Source of the DNA: Phaffia rhodozyma
Lineage: Eukaryota; Basidiomycota; Tremellomycetes; Cystofilobasidiales; Mrakiaceae
DNA: 64,000 bases
Direction of reading: 5' to 3'
Assembly (NCBI GenBank): GCA_014706385.1
Contig: JACGZH010000005.1
Coordinates: 372,001-436,000 of the forward strand
Shown: piece after piece, positions 23,021-33,729 of the stretch
Position numbering within the stretch: position 1 is the stretch's first letter
Layout: each line of letters opens with the position of its first letter
The notes under the pieces: model-generated
Seen by the model: only the letters and a program-made list of their open reading frames with translations
Database searches by the model: none
Told to the model about the DNA's origin: nothing
Translations under genes and position numbers: made by a program

Positions 23021-24566
23021 TCAGAAAGAAACAAGAACAAAGCAAACAGACGGAAAATGAGAAGGAGACGAACTTGACTGGTGATGACTTTATTAAAACA
23101 CACAAACGCCATCGTGCCTAGACCCCAGGCGAGCGCCATCTCGCCTCTGCTTCCCAACCACCAACTGAGACCGAAACTGAGTCCCAACTGAGGGACGAAC
23201 GACGTCAACGATGATCTCAACAACTTTATCAGCGCGCTTGGATTAGAGGAGAAAGACAGGTTGGTGGACGAGAGGAGATAGATCGGGTAAAAGTATGGAG
23301 AAAAGTTGTGTCGGTGATCCAGTCGGGTAAGATGGTACAGATACGGATGGTATATCGCTGGGTATCCCCATCTGAGTTGATATCACCAGGAACAAAGATA
23401 GGAGCAAGGTCAAAGGGAACGCGCGCCATGATACGTGTGCACTTTCAAATGTTCAGTAGAGGAACAGAAGGAGTGATCTACACCAAGACATCGAGACCAG
23501 GATAAAGACAGGTGTTCACTTACATCAACCAGCAGCCTAGCGTAACGAACCCAAACGTCCCAGCTGAGATGACTCCAAATTCGATTCCACCTCTACAGAC
23601 ACCCAGACGGCCCAGGATTGTCCGTTCGTTCCTGCCCAAGAAACCTAGTACGGCGAAAGCATATAAAACCGGATATATCTTTAGATGAACCGCAAGTCCA
23701 AGAGCAACAGATGCCCAGGCCTGGGAGCGTGTTAACGAGCTAGCCGAGAATAGGTTCGGCGAGCTTTCGAAGAGGTACAGGGATGTGAGAATCAAGGCGC
23801 CGAGGAGAGACTCGGATGAACCTCTTGTGGATATGTTGAGTGGGACCGGGTTGAACAGCCATAGAGCCGAGATCCATATTGTCGATGATTCAAGGTTCGA
23901 GGAGAATCCCTTTCGTGGTGAGTTTGCAGATTTTTTGTTGTTGTTGATGATACCGGTTTGACCGGATGAAGAATTTGTTTCGTCTGTTGTTAGAATAGTC
24001 GATTCATTTCTATGCCTCTCGTCGTTAGCTGGTGTTGACGACCAAGTTTGTACCGAGCAAGACGGAGGAAACAGAAGGTACAACAAGTATCCGATCAACA
24101 CATCGCATGCCGAAAACACAATCTTGCCAAACGCTGGATGAACTAGATAATTAGGCAGCATCAACACAGCCAACAAAGGTGTATACCTATAGGTCGATCT
24201 CGTGTACGGACTGGCGACGCAAGGGTGTAAAGATTGATCATCAGTTGATTGTCTCCTCTACTTGATGTTAGCAAGGAGAGTACAAGATGGATAGATTGAA
24301 ACAGACCTGCCTAACCAACTTCCTCCCCAGAGGCCTTGACTCGAGCCATCTTTATCTTGCCCAGCTATCTCTGACCCTACTCCCGGCCCGGTCCACATCA
24401 TCCTAGCCGCGTCAGAAAAGACAACATAGTCCACATCGGTATACTTTACCGAAGAATGAGCGTCCTGATACGTTCCATAAGCGATCAGACCGAGATGGAC
24501 GATAGATGAACCGATGAGTGCTTTGAGAAACGTCGGAGAGATCGACCGAGTTCTAGACGATATCAT
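22518..24566 (-). CDS. GPI14: GPI mannosyltransferase I (PIG-M/Gpi14)
   Basis: ER multi-pass GT-C enzyme that adds the first mannose (alpha-1,4) from Dol-P-Man to the GPI core. Exons are 24307-24566, 23524-24210, 23074-23371, 22801-22902 and 22518-22652, 493 residues. KYTDVDYVVFSDAARM carries the luminal DxD (D44, D46). YTRSTYRYTPLLA, LMLPNYLVHPAFGKIVFS, LFNPVPLNISTRGSSESL, AVHLKIYPVLYA, LYHLTRLDHRHNFSPYFY, FVCFNKVITSQYFIWY and a final AAWLYPAYNLEFLG are characteristic. A hydrophilic insert of about 60 Ser/Asn/Thr-rich residues (around residues 140-200) separates two helices and is unusual. Nearly tail to tail with the metaxin gene (95 bp between stop codons). Confidence 0.93.
22989..23017. 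repeat. (AC)14 microsatellite in a GPI14 intron
   Basis: Lies wholly inside the third intron of GPI14 (22903-23073). Confidence 0.95.
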
Positions 24567-25293
24567 CTGTTGGACAGCCGTGGTCGTGTTCGGTCGAACC
24601 GGGAAGAGATGAATGATGATGCGATGATTGATCGAGAGATTTTCAGATTTAACATTAGAAGTCGCTTTCAGGCGGGCGAGGCCGCCGGCCAAACCCGTTC
24701 GCCCTTTCTCTTTCGCTTCGCTTTCCCTGTGAGGTTTGTATTGTTTCTCGGATAAAAGATGTTCGCCGTGAACGAAGAGCAGAGCTTGCAAGGTGTGTGA
24801 GCATGCAAAAGATAGCCACAAAGAGGAAAGGAAAAGAAATCATGAAAGATGTCGAGGGTACGTAGTGAGAGAAAGATTGCTTCTGAGACGGAGTGAACTC
24901 GAGTAGGAAAGTGAAAAAGGTTGGTAAAAAGGAGTTGTTCTCGTGCGAAAGTAAAAAAAAAATATGAGAAGAAGGAAACGATGATGGTCGTATGCAAGAA
25001 AGAAAAGAGAAAGAGAAGAAAGATTGTAAACAGATGAATAAGAGGAGTGGGAAGAGAAGGTCGTCAAGAAAGAAAACAAAGAGAATGAAAGGTGTGATGA
25101 AGGGTAAAAAGAGGAGGAATGAGAGAGTAAAAAGAGAAGGTTGTACAGATCCAGAGGTTGGGTGAAGAGATGAACGGAAGGGTGTAGAAAGGATTCTTTT
25201 TGTTTTCTGAGTAGACGGAGAACGAACAGCGCAGGAAGCGAAAAAGAAAGAGACAAGAAAAGGATTAAACGAAGGCGCCGCCAAGTCGATTGC
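24567..25293. other. GPI14 upstream region / downstream of the Ecl1-type gene
   Basis: Strongly purine-rich on the + strand (GAAAGA, AAGAGAAG words from 24830 to 25270). Long pyrimidine-coded frames on the minus strand (Phe/Ser/Leu-rich) are compositional artefacts. No gene seen. It must hold the GPI14 promoter and the 3' end of the next gene. Confidence 0.55.
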
Positions 25294-27398
25294 TCATTCA
25301 CCCCAGTAGAACAGCCGAGCACTTCCTAAACTGCTCTTGGACGGATTTGTTCCCGAACCAGCACACCTCGGGATCTCGTACATCTTTTCCATCGATGACC
25401 AAGCACAGCTCGTTTCTGCTGCGACTGCTGATATTGTTGAGAGACCTGAGGATGGACGCCTCGGGCTGAGACCAGACTGAACGATCGGGGGAGCAGCCAT
25501 CGATCCGTTCTTGTTGACGGCCCGTTTAGAGAAGTATGCAGGTGAGGGGGAGGTGTGATGATCCGAGTATGAACGTGAGGAGTATTGACCCGACGAATTA
25601 GCCGATCCGGTAAAGGATGCTACCGAGGCGGACGAGTCTCGTCGGGCATTACGGGTTGAGCCAGGCTTGAACGGGTCGGCCGGTTGGCCACACGTGAGTA
25701 AGGAGCTCTGAGTTGGAGTGATCTGGAAGCGATGGGACCTTTGGCTCACTCCATAGCCGTTCGAGCTGGACGTACTTCTATCTGTCATCGGTGGTCTGGT
25801 CCTTCCTCTGGGGTCGTTCGTCCGACCACGATGTCGGTCGTTAGGGTAGTCGTCTTCCGAAGAATAATGTTCAGTGTGATGATCGCCACTGATGACCGAG
25901 TAGACGCTCATGGTGGATGAAGACCTTCGGGGGCTGACGTACGTCGTCCTGCTCGAGACCGATGACGGTTTTTGGAAGGATGTAGCGTACTCTGCGTAGA
26001 GCGAGGCAGTCGCCGGTGCTGATCCGGGCTCAAACGAGGCGGACGAGTGTGCGTAGGACGAAGACGAGGAAGGGATGTTGAAGTGATGGGATCGGGGTGC
26101 CGGGGAGACGGACGAGAAGGAGGCCCGGTGGTGATTCGAGTGAGAGGAAGACCGATAGTTGTATGTCGGAACCGGCAACGGAGAGGAAGTCAGGCTGGAG
26201 GAGGTGATGAGTGGTGGGGCAAGCAGAAGATCGGCCGATATTGGCAGCGACTTTCTGGGCGAGATCGGAAATCCAGAGTACGGCTGGATGGGAGTGAACT
26301 TTCTGAAGCCATTGTGGTGAGAAGAGCTCGAGTTTGAACGAGACATTGGCTGTGGGTCGCACAAGCTCTGGAGAGATTCTGAGGAGCTGACGGTGGTAGC
26401 AGTGCCTCTAGAGTTTCGTCTCTCGAGCGGAGCCGAGTGAGGGATGTATGTAAGGTAATCTGAAGACTCGGCGTCGCTTCCGTACGGCGGAGAGTCGTGG
26501 TCCCAGAACGGGGACAGTGGGGAGAGAGGTAGGACCTCTGGGAGATGGGTCTCCAGGGCACTCTGGGAACGCATCTCGTCTAGCTTTGCACATTCCAATG
26601 AGCAGTATAGCAACGAAGCGGGTGACACGGCAGAAGCAGGAGTAGGGACAGTGGCTGTTGAGGAAGCCGTAGGTTGGACTTCAGGGACGGGTGTAGGCAG
26701 CGGGGTGCGTTCGGATTCAACTCGGATAACGTCGGGTTTAGCGGTAGCAGTAGTAATAATAGTGGTGGTAGTAGTAGTAGTAGTGGTAGCAGTAGTAGTA
26801 GTAGTAGTAGTAGTAGCAGCAGTAACAGAGGCGGTGGTAGTCGTAGCAGGAGTAGTGGGAAGGAGAGAAAGGTTGGAGATCGCTCCGTCTAAATTCTCGT
26901 CAGAGGACACTTGCGGATCTGGTAACACGACCGTCAACTGAGTGGGATTTAACGAAAGGTCTTTACCCAGTTGTGGTCGGCGGATGGTAGCAGACGGCTT
27001 GAGGTTGGTGTTTGGAGGCACAATGATCGCTCCTGGCGGGGCTTTAGCCTGTGGAAAGAAAGAGAGAATGTATGCGTGGGTGTATGAGTCAGACATGAAT
27101 GTACCCTGATGACTCGAGCACAGTTGGAACGGACCTTGATAGTTCCCGTTTTGCTTCTACGAAAGTTGGGTGCAATCGGAGGAATGTACTTTAGCGGACC
27201 AGTCTTATTGACTGGAGCGGGAGCTGCAAGGGCGGCTGTATGTACAGAAGGAGCATCGCTGGCCAAGGATTGTTGTCGTTTCTGCTGCTGTTGTAGCAAC
27301 CTAGACTGGGCGGTCGGACGGGCCTGATGGATCAGTTTGTCGCAGACCGGGCACCAGGTCTCTATGTCTAGTCCGGGAGATTCTATCGGTTCGGCCAT
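25294..27398 (-). CDS. Ecl1-family (life-span regulatory factor-type) zinc-binding protein, expanded
   Basis: Ecl1 proteins of fission yeast are small nuclear proteins with four zinc-binding cysteines that extend chronological life span and respond to Zn/amino-acid starvation. Exons are 27135-27398 and 25294-27048, 672 residues. The pattern WCPVCDKLI (C16, C19) in exon 1 and LYCSLECAKLD (C237, C241) in exon 2 is the family's split CxxC...YCSxxC module. Fission yeast Ecl1 is about 80 residues. Here about 215 residues rich in Thr, Pro and Gln separate the halves and a 430-residue Ser-rich, probably disordered tail follows. The Thr tract is encoded by a trinucleotide microsatellite at 26750-26825. 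Assignment rests on the cysteine module only; nuclear location is inferred. Confidence 0.7.
26750..26825. repeat. (GTA/GTG/GCA)n trinucleotide repeat coding for a Thr/Ala tract
   Basis: Imperfect run of trinucleotides read on the minus strand as about 24 Thr with scattered Ala/Ile, inside the Ecl1-type gene. Likely length-polymorphic. Confidence 0.85.
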
Positions 27399-27524
27399 GG
27401 CGATGGTAGGAAAGCACTAGTCGACTGGTGGACCGAGCGAGAGAAAAACTGGGGTTGAGGGAGAACGAGGGTGGTGCTGGAGGTGTATTTGTTATGTACG
27501 TGTATGTGTATGGGTGTGAGTGTG

Positions 27525-27528
<4 letters not shown>

Positions 27529-27583
<55 letters not shown>
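27529..27583. repeat. (TG)27 microsatellite
   Basis: Uninterrupted TG run 130 bp upstream of the Ecl1-type start codon, flanked by shorter degenerate TG stretches. Confidence 0.96.
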
Positions 27584-27584
<1 letters not shown>

Positions 27585-28268
27585 TGTTTGAACAACAAGG
27601 GACGGGTTGAAGGTATGCTTGTGTGCGTGTGTGTATGTCCGATGTTTGTAAAGAAGAGAAAACACAAGAAAGAAGAAAGGGAAGGAAAGGAAAAGAAAAG
27701 AAGACTGGTTGTTCCCTATAACGCTCTCTTCATAGGATGAACCTTTCTTCCGGTCGAAGAGCCCTGTAAGGACGAACGGATTGAGAGGATGGATGTTGGT
27801 TGAAGGTCAGACGAAAAGAGAAGGCGAACACAACCACAACCACAACGATCACAAGCGGGACGAACGAGTGCTTGAACAAGAAACACCAACAAGGGACACA
27901 ACAAAAGAAGCCGGGAAAAGAAGGAGAAGGACGACGAGAGACAAGAAGGGAAGGAGGAGAAAAAAAAGAGTCAGGCGGAGAGAACGAAAGGGGAGAGAGA
28001 GAGAAAAAAAAGAACGGCAAAATCGGAAATAGGCCGGAAGTCTGCAGGGCCTAGACCTCATCGTCATGGACGGTCGACTGCGCTTGGCTGGCTTGTCGCT
28101 CTGAGGTTCAATCAGGGCTCAAAGTCCGGGCCCATCGGCTGGCCTTTTGGTTCGGACCGGTTGATCCGAAGACCCGCGGTCTGGGCTCAATGATCAGCTG
28201 AGTATGTCTTACCGGCTAAGGTTGGGCGATCGGGGAAAGGGGATGGGGGATGGGGAAGAGAAGGTTCG

Positions 28269-28276
28269 TGACGTCA
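28269..28276. promoter_or_regulatory. CRE-type palindrome TGACGTCA
   Basis: Second perfect CRE octamer of the window, about 0.77 kb upstream of the CE12-like esterase and 0.87 kb upstream of the Ecl1-type gene. Function is unproven. Confidence 0.35.
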
Positions 28277-29035
28277 TGGGTTCCGTACCAGAAATTGCTT
28301 TCTTTGCTCGTTTTATCTCCGACCGATCGTCCCAAGTATTAAACCGCGTTGCTTATTATTGATCCATACGCGTATTGTCCGGGCTAATGCGAGACTGGAC
28401 AATCGGTATGCATCTTTATAGGCTCTGTGCATGTCAATATCATACGCTGAATTTCACATAGACCGTTAGTCGCGTAAACGGATAACCAAACGCAAGCTCA
28501 TTCTCACCTTCCACGCCCGTACTGATACTTACGCTCACGATTGTGTATACTAACCAACGTACAGTGATGGTCTCACACACGTACACATACACGTTTATAC
28601 ACTCACACACGTAGCGGATACCTTGAGCTGAGTTTCATGAACGCACACTGACGCCCTATGAGTCTCCCCTCTTGGGTGTTCTTCAATCACTTTTTCCACT
28701 CGATTTCGTTCAGCTTAGCCCCGCTCCGTTCAGTCCAGTTTGACCCAGTGTGCGATCCGAGATATGATCTCAAGATCACCTTTGAGGTCACCTGGACCTG
28801 CTATCCCTTCTCTCTCTGCGGCTCACACATGTACCTCTGACCAACCCTTCGAACTGCTCTGCTTTAGCTCGTAAATCCTACCGTCCGGTCGGCTCGCGCG
28901 GACTCCGTCCGGTCCGGCTCTGTCCAATGTACTTGACGATAAAAAGCACAATCAACAATCCATCCTGGTTAACCCATCTTCTGCTGACCTCTCTAGCCTT
29001 TGATCTGCTCATCCCTGAATAATCCTACAGTCACC

Positions 29036-30142
29036 ATGCGTCTCACCACTCTGCCTATCAGCGCTCTCCTGAATCTTGCCTTGGGCTGCAGCGCTCGCTC
29101 TAACGCGTACCCTTTCCAGCGGATCACCACCACCACCACCACCACATCCTACAACGGAATCTCGTTCGTCCTCGTCGGTGATTCCACCACCCATTCGGGT
29201 ACACTGACTTTGAATTGTAAGTTCAGTTGGAAACATCCTCACATCGCTTTCTGTTGCGACTCGATAGCTGACTTTTTCAACCTTTTCTTAACCATCGTTG
29301 ACGCTTAAAGCCGGGGGCTGGGCGGAGGGATTTTGCGGCAGCCTCACTGGCGGTACATTTTGTTCGGACAGATCATCCAATGGAAAGACCACAGGGACGA
29401 TTGTGTCTGAAGGTTTCTGGGATCTTGCCCTTGCTGACGTTCAGAACGAGGTTTGTCTTTTGTTTTTGCTTGACGTCGTACTTTTGTATCAATCTTCTTG
29501 TTCCCATTTTCTCCTTGTCCTCTCTCTCTCTCTCTTTCTTTCTTTCTTTAACTTTCTTTCGCTCACCTCTCCTTACATCCTCTCATCCTTTCTTTCAATC
29601 ACGCATGCACACAGACGGAGAAAGGTAACAAGTTGTTTGTCACCATCCAGTTCGGTCACAACGACATGAAAATTGCCCCTCCAGAATCCATGGCTGCCAA
29701 CCTGACAAGCTTCGTTCACCAACTTAACAACCTCGGCGCCAACCCTGTACTCGTCACCGCACTCTCCAGAAGAAATTTCAACAACGCCACCGGATTGATC
29801 GCGGACACGCTCGGTCCTTGGGCAAACGCCACGATCGACGTCGCGCATGCCACAGGAAGCGCGCTTCTTCCTTTGCACGAGGTTTCGATTGCTTATCTCG
29901 AATCGATCGGCCAGAGCGCTTCGCAAATACTCAATCGCTCGCCAGATGATAGGACCCATCTGAATCTGGCCGGCCAGTTTTTGTTCGGCAGGATGGTAGC
30001 CGACCTCATGCGAGTATTTATCCTCTCGGATTCGGATCCCTCTCCGTTCACAATCGATTCGGATCTATCTCTAGCGTTGTACACCGGGAAACAGTACGCG
30101 TTTGAGCCGGTGTACCAGCCCGGTCATAACGCTACGTACTAA
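29036..30142 (+). CDS. Secreted SGNH/GDSL esterase, CE12 rhamnogalacturonan-acetylesterase-like
   Basis: Exons are 29036-29216, 29311-29450 and 29615-30142, 282 residues. A signal peptide is expected at residues 1 to about 24. Block I is VGDSTT with nucleophile Ser50; block II region SGGWAEGFCG; block III QFGHND (Asn123); block V DRTHLN (Asp219, His222). The GDST...FGHND...D-x-x-H order is that of CE12 enzymes, which deacetylate pectin rhamnogalacturonan or related polymers. Several N-x-S/T sites suggest glycosylation. Two AA14-like genes follow on the other strand 0.24 kb downstream, so a joint role on one polysaccharide is possible. The substrate is inferred only; fungal CE12 relatives may act on other acetylated glycans. 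The second intron carries a CT-rich tract. Confidence 0.8.
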
Positions 30143-30380
30143 GAGCTATCTTTTTCTACCTGATGCTCTTGTAGGCAATCTTTCTGTAGTTCTTTCGTTC
30201 GTTCGTTCGTTCATTCGTTCGTTCTTCCCTTTGTTTAAAATGTGCAAATATGTATATGTGTCTACCTATACGGGAATTAGAGAACAGGACGATACAGAAA
30301 CAGAAAGAAAGAAGCATAGTAGATACAGTAAAAGAAAAAAAAAGGAAGAAAGAAAAGCGAACACAAAAGATGTTCTCAAC
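30143..30380. repeat. TTCG tetranucleotide repeat and 3' spacer between esterase and AA14-like gene A
   Basis: 30194-30224 is a TTCG repeat with one interruption. The rest is A-rich spacer between convergent stops. Confidence 0.75.
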
Positions 30381-32893
30381 CTAAACTCGACCAAGAAAGA
30401 AACCTAGAGTGGAACCAACGAGAGGGATCCCTATAGAGATCTCTGGAACGGCCCATCCTGTTTCATCGATTGATTCATGTGGTGAGTAGGGCGGTTGGCC
30501 AGAGGCGTCTTCTGGTTTTCCTTCTTTCTGATCTTCATCCTTCTTTGCCTCGCCCTCGTCCTCATCCTTGTCCTTGTCGTTATCATCTTTATCATCGTTG
30601 TCGTCGTCATCGTCGTCGGGTTTGGTGTCAAAGATATCATTCTGCGCTCCATTCTGAAATCCATATTCTATTTTCTCGACCACAAGAGAAGACAAGAAGA
30701 TACATAAGATTAGGGATGACTTCTTCTCTTGGGTTTTTCGATTCACTCATCGAATTTCGAAGGAAAACAAGATGTAAGAACGACACACTCATGTTATACA
30801 ACGGTGTCGTCTACTCTCACAACAGAGAAAGAAGAAACCCTCATCTCATCAGTCATCGTTCTTCATCGCGCGCTCTCAAAGTAGAACAGACCAAGAGACG
30901 ATAGACAAACTTGAGAAACGATGTTGTCCCCTTCAGCTTGAGACCACACAAATGGAGTCTTTGGTCCATCCAGACAACCAGACGTCTCTGTTCCGTTCCC
31001 GTTGATGCACTCGGCAGCGACTTTACCGGTCAAGACTGGCTGGACGCCTGTGGCGTTGTTGATCCTACATCTGTCTATACTTCACCATCCCCCAAAGACA
31101 CAACAATCATCAAGAGATCATAGAGATTTGATCAGGCACACCTTTCAGATCTGGCATCAGAGAAGCCAAGGAAGATGAGCGGTGGAAGAGGGGTAGGACG
31201 AACACATGTTTTGATACATCTCGAATGGATAACCTTCACCTCTCCCTTCTGCGTTCTGGTTGTTCGCCGTGTGGATCCCTTCTCAACGTCAAAGATGAAC
31301 GGCGCCAAGCATGTAAACAAAACGAATTCGTGAATCTGAGCATGAAATCGGTGGGAACAAACAATTCCAAGTGCAATGACAGCCTTTCTCATCGTCACAT
31401 TCCGGCAAATCCTGTGGGACTTCAAAGCTGATCTCTCTATACCAGACACATGAGTGGTTGACCGCTTTGATCGGAAAGTCCAAGGGTGAGATATCAGCGC
31501 ATTTGCCCAGGTCAGTTTTCTTTCCTCGATTGGCTTCTTCGGAGTTCAAGAGTTTTCAATTTGCACAAAGGCATCGAAAAGAATGAAGATTAAAAGCCAA
31601 GAGAACAGACGACTGAGACTGACAGAAGATGGTGAAATCTTCTGGCTTTAGTTTCTTGACATCCGACTCGTAAGCGATCGCAAGCGCACAGCCTCCAAAC
31701 TTCGAGTCATCTACTGCTTCTCCAAAGTTAAGAACCGTATGTAGTGCTGGTTTCATCCGGGTCCAGTGGGTCACCAATACCCCAGAGAGAAAAATCAGTT
31801 CAAGTCTCTCTCTCTTGCCTTCGTGAAGGAGAACGCGCGCGCGCTCTCAAAAACTCACGACCAACGGTATCACATGCGTATTCTCCTAACGGACTCTGGT
31901 TAGTCGGATCCCTGTACTTTGTGAACTGCCTGTTACAACTGATCTCGAACTTGGCCGATTGACCTGGGTACAACTTGAGATTTCGAAGTTCGTTATCGAC
32001 AATTGCGAGGGGAGTTATAATCGGGCAAAAAGGATAACTTGCGTTTAGTGTGTAACCCTAACATAGGTTATGTTGATCACTAACATCCATGAAATCCCCG
32101 TCTAATCAACCAATTTTCTCCTCGATCAAAAATAAATAAAAAAGGGGTCAAGAGCGGGGGTTAGGCTTTTTTTCCATAAACTCTGAGAAGGAGAACTCAA
32201 TTTAGATACTCGCCTCTGGGAGGAAGATTAAGATCGCCATGTCCAAACCATCGTTCTGGTATTTACGTCATACCCACACATCCAAAACGCACCCAGACGG
32301 AAATAAAACGAAACAGGTTAAAACGAAACCCCCTTGGTATGCGCTTTGAACTTTACCTGGAGGACTAACCGATGGATAGATTGTCCGACTGCCTTAAAGG
32401 ATTCTACCGATCCGAAAAAACTAAAATAGCGTCAGAACTTTGTATGAAATCAAGCAGTTGGCTTTCAACATCCAACGATAATCTATCGCGTCGAACGAAG
32501 GTTTTAACGTTCAGTCCTGAGAATGACCAGGAAAAAACACTGACGACGGCGTGGTTGGTATTGTAATCGACAGTCTGACTCGTCCCGTTGAAAGCGTACA
32601 TTCCTAAGCATCAACGTCATCCAAAGATTTCCGTGTCGGCGGCAGTGCCAAAGAGAGAGAGAAAAAAAAGATACAGAAAGGGGAAACGACAATGAAACAG
32701 ACCGAGATAAAAGACATCGATCAGCTCTGTATCCAGCTTTAATTTCATAAAGAAGAACTCTCTGGAAGAGAGACGACTTGAGAAAGGAAGAAAAGAAAGG
32801 GGTCATACCGGGATTCCATAAGGCGACATGGGCTGATGCAGATCGAAACATCCCGAGACAAAGACTGACGTGCAGCCAGAATGTTGAAATCAT
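30381..32893 (-). CDS. AA14-like lytic polysaccharide monooxygenase, copy A, with acidic linker and hydrophobic C-terminus
   Basis: AA14 enzymes are copper monooxygenases with an N-terminal histidine brace, described as acting on xylan bound to cellulose. Eleven exons: 32809-32893, 32545-32603, 32370-32403, 32210-32255, 31862-32037, 31624-31746, 31363-31464, 31206-31278, 30911-31070, 30789-30810 and 30381-30667; 388 residues. The signal peptide (1-21) leaves His22-VALWNP as mature N-terminus. Family blocks are GMYAFNGT, RWFGHGDLNLPP, FEISCNR, GGCALAIAYESDV, NHSCVWYREISFEVPQDLP, GCHCTWNWIH and NGAQNDIF. After that comes an Asp/Glu/Lys-rich linker of about 45 residues and a hydrophobic end (EISIGIPLVGSTLGFFLG), compatible with a GPI or membrane anchor. 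The join of exons 4 and 5 (about 20 extra residues) is the weakest. Confidence 0.82.
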
Positions 32894-33245
32894 TTATTTT
32901 AACGAGGAAGAAAGCTTCAAAGAAAGCAAGGTGGGTTCGGTGAGGGAGAATATGAAAGAAACGATGTTGTTGTTCTCCTCATTTCCTCCAAAAACAACCA
33001 AGGTTTATCAAATGAATCAACCTAGTAGTCAGAGGAAGAGGGAGGAGGGAATGAAAACACAGACAGAAGGCAGTCGATAGGCGCGCACGCCCTACAGGTC
33101 GATCAGGAACACAGGCACCGAGCGTGTCATTAGGCTGAAACGTCTCTTCTTTCCTTTGGACCATGTCGTGAAAGAACACATAAAGGTCATTCATAACGCC
33201 ACTGGTTTCTGATTAAAAAACCAGAGGCAAGTGTGATCAACAAGA

Positions 33246-33310
33246 GCAGAGGAGGGGAAAAAGGAAGGGGAGGGGAGGGGAGGGGAGGGGAGAGGAGGGG
33301 AGAGGAGGGG
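33246..33310. repeat. (GGGGA)n purine repeat
   Basis: Roughly ten units of GGGGA/GAGGA. A G-rich strand of this type can form a quadruplex or triplex in principle. Confidence 0.85.
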
Positions 33311-33554
33311 GAAAACAAAGCAAAGAGGAAGGTCTATGGAAGGTAACTAAGTGAAGTAACTTGGAAAAGAGAAGTAAAAACTCGTCTAAATATATCTAGA
33401 AATACAGTATTGATCGTCTTGAGGAATTAGAAAGAAAGGACCAGCCCGGAAAACCAAAAAAAAAGGAGAAGAGAAGAGAAAAGAAAAAAGAGAAGGAGAT
33501 GGGATATGGAGAATGAGACAGAGCAAAACTGACAGCTGGACTAGATCGAATTTG

Positions 33555-33584
33555 ACTAAACTATACTAAACTATACTAAACTAT
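33555..33584. repeat. Three tandem copies of ACTAAACTAT
   Basis: Perfect 10-bp tandem repeat, one helical turn per unit, between the AA14-like paralogues. Confidence 0.9.
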
Positions 33585-33729
33585 GTTCAAGGAGTATCTG
33601 AGAGGAAGACTTGTAACCTAATGATTGGGGAAGAGTAGAACATGAAACAGGAGAACCGGCAGACAAGAAAGAAAGAAGGAATGAAAAATTCTATGGGTTG
33701 TTAAGCTGGATAGCACCAGACTAACCAGC

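Larger units (their letters stand above)
27399..29035. other. 1.6-kb divergent intergenic region, Ecl1-type gene / CE12-like esterase
   Basis: No gene found. Contains a TG microsatellite (27529-27583), a purine-rich block (27650-28030), a GC-richer block (28040-28240) with no long open frame, a TGACGTCA site (28269-28276) and CACACA/TACACA-rich sequence (28575-28620). A non-coding RNA in 28040-28240 cannot be excluded, but I see no tRNA or snoRNA box pattern. Confidence 0.5.
32894..33729. other. Spacer between the two AA14-like genes, with purine and 10-bp repeats
   Basis: No gene found. 33246-33310 is a GGGGA-type purine run. 33440-33500 is GA-rich. 33555-33584 holds three perfect 10-mers. 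It carries the promoter of copy A and the 3' end of copy B. Confidence 0.6.

Noticed and set aside
24655..25322. Phe/Ser/Leu-rich minus-strand frames up to 209 codons
   Set aside because: They mirror a purine-rich + strand tract between two good genes and look compositional, not like membrane proteins with ordered helices.
27383..27740. Frames across the second TG microsatellite
   Set aside because: Same artefact; the only real coding part is the Ecl1-type exon 1 on the minus strand.
28040..28240. GC-richer intergenic block as a structured non-coding RNA
   Set aside because: No tRNA A/B boxes, no C/D or H/ACA boxes in the right order and no obvious long stem.
30431..30904. + strand frames opposite the acidic linker of AA14-like copy A
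   Set aside because: Shadows of the Asp/Glu codons (Arg/His/Cys-rich or Val/Ile-rich).
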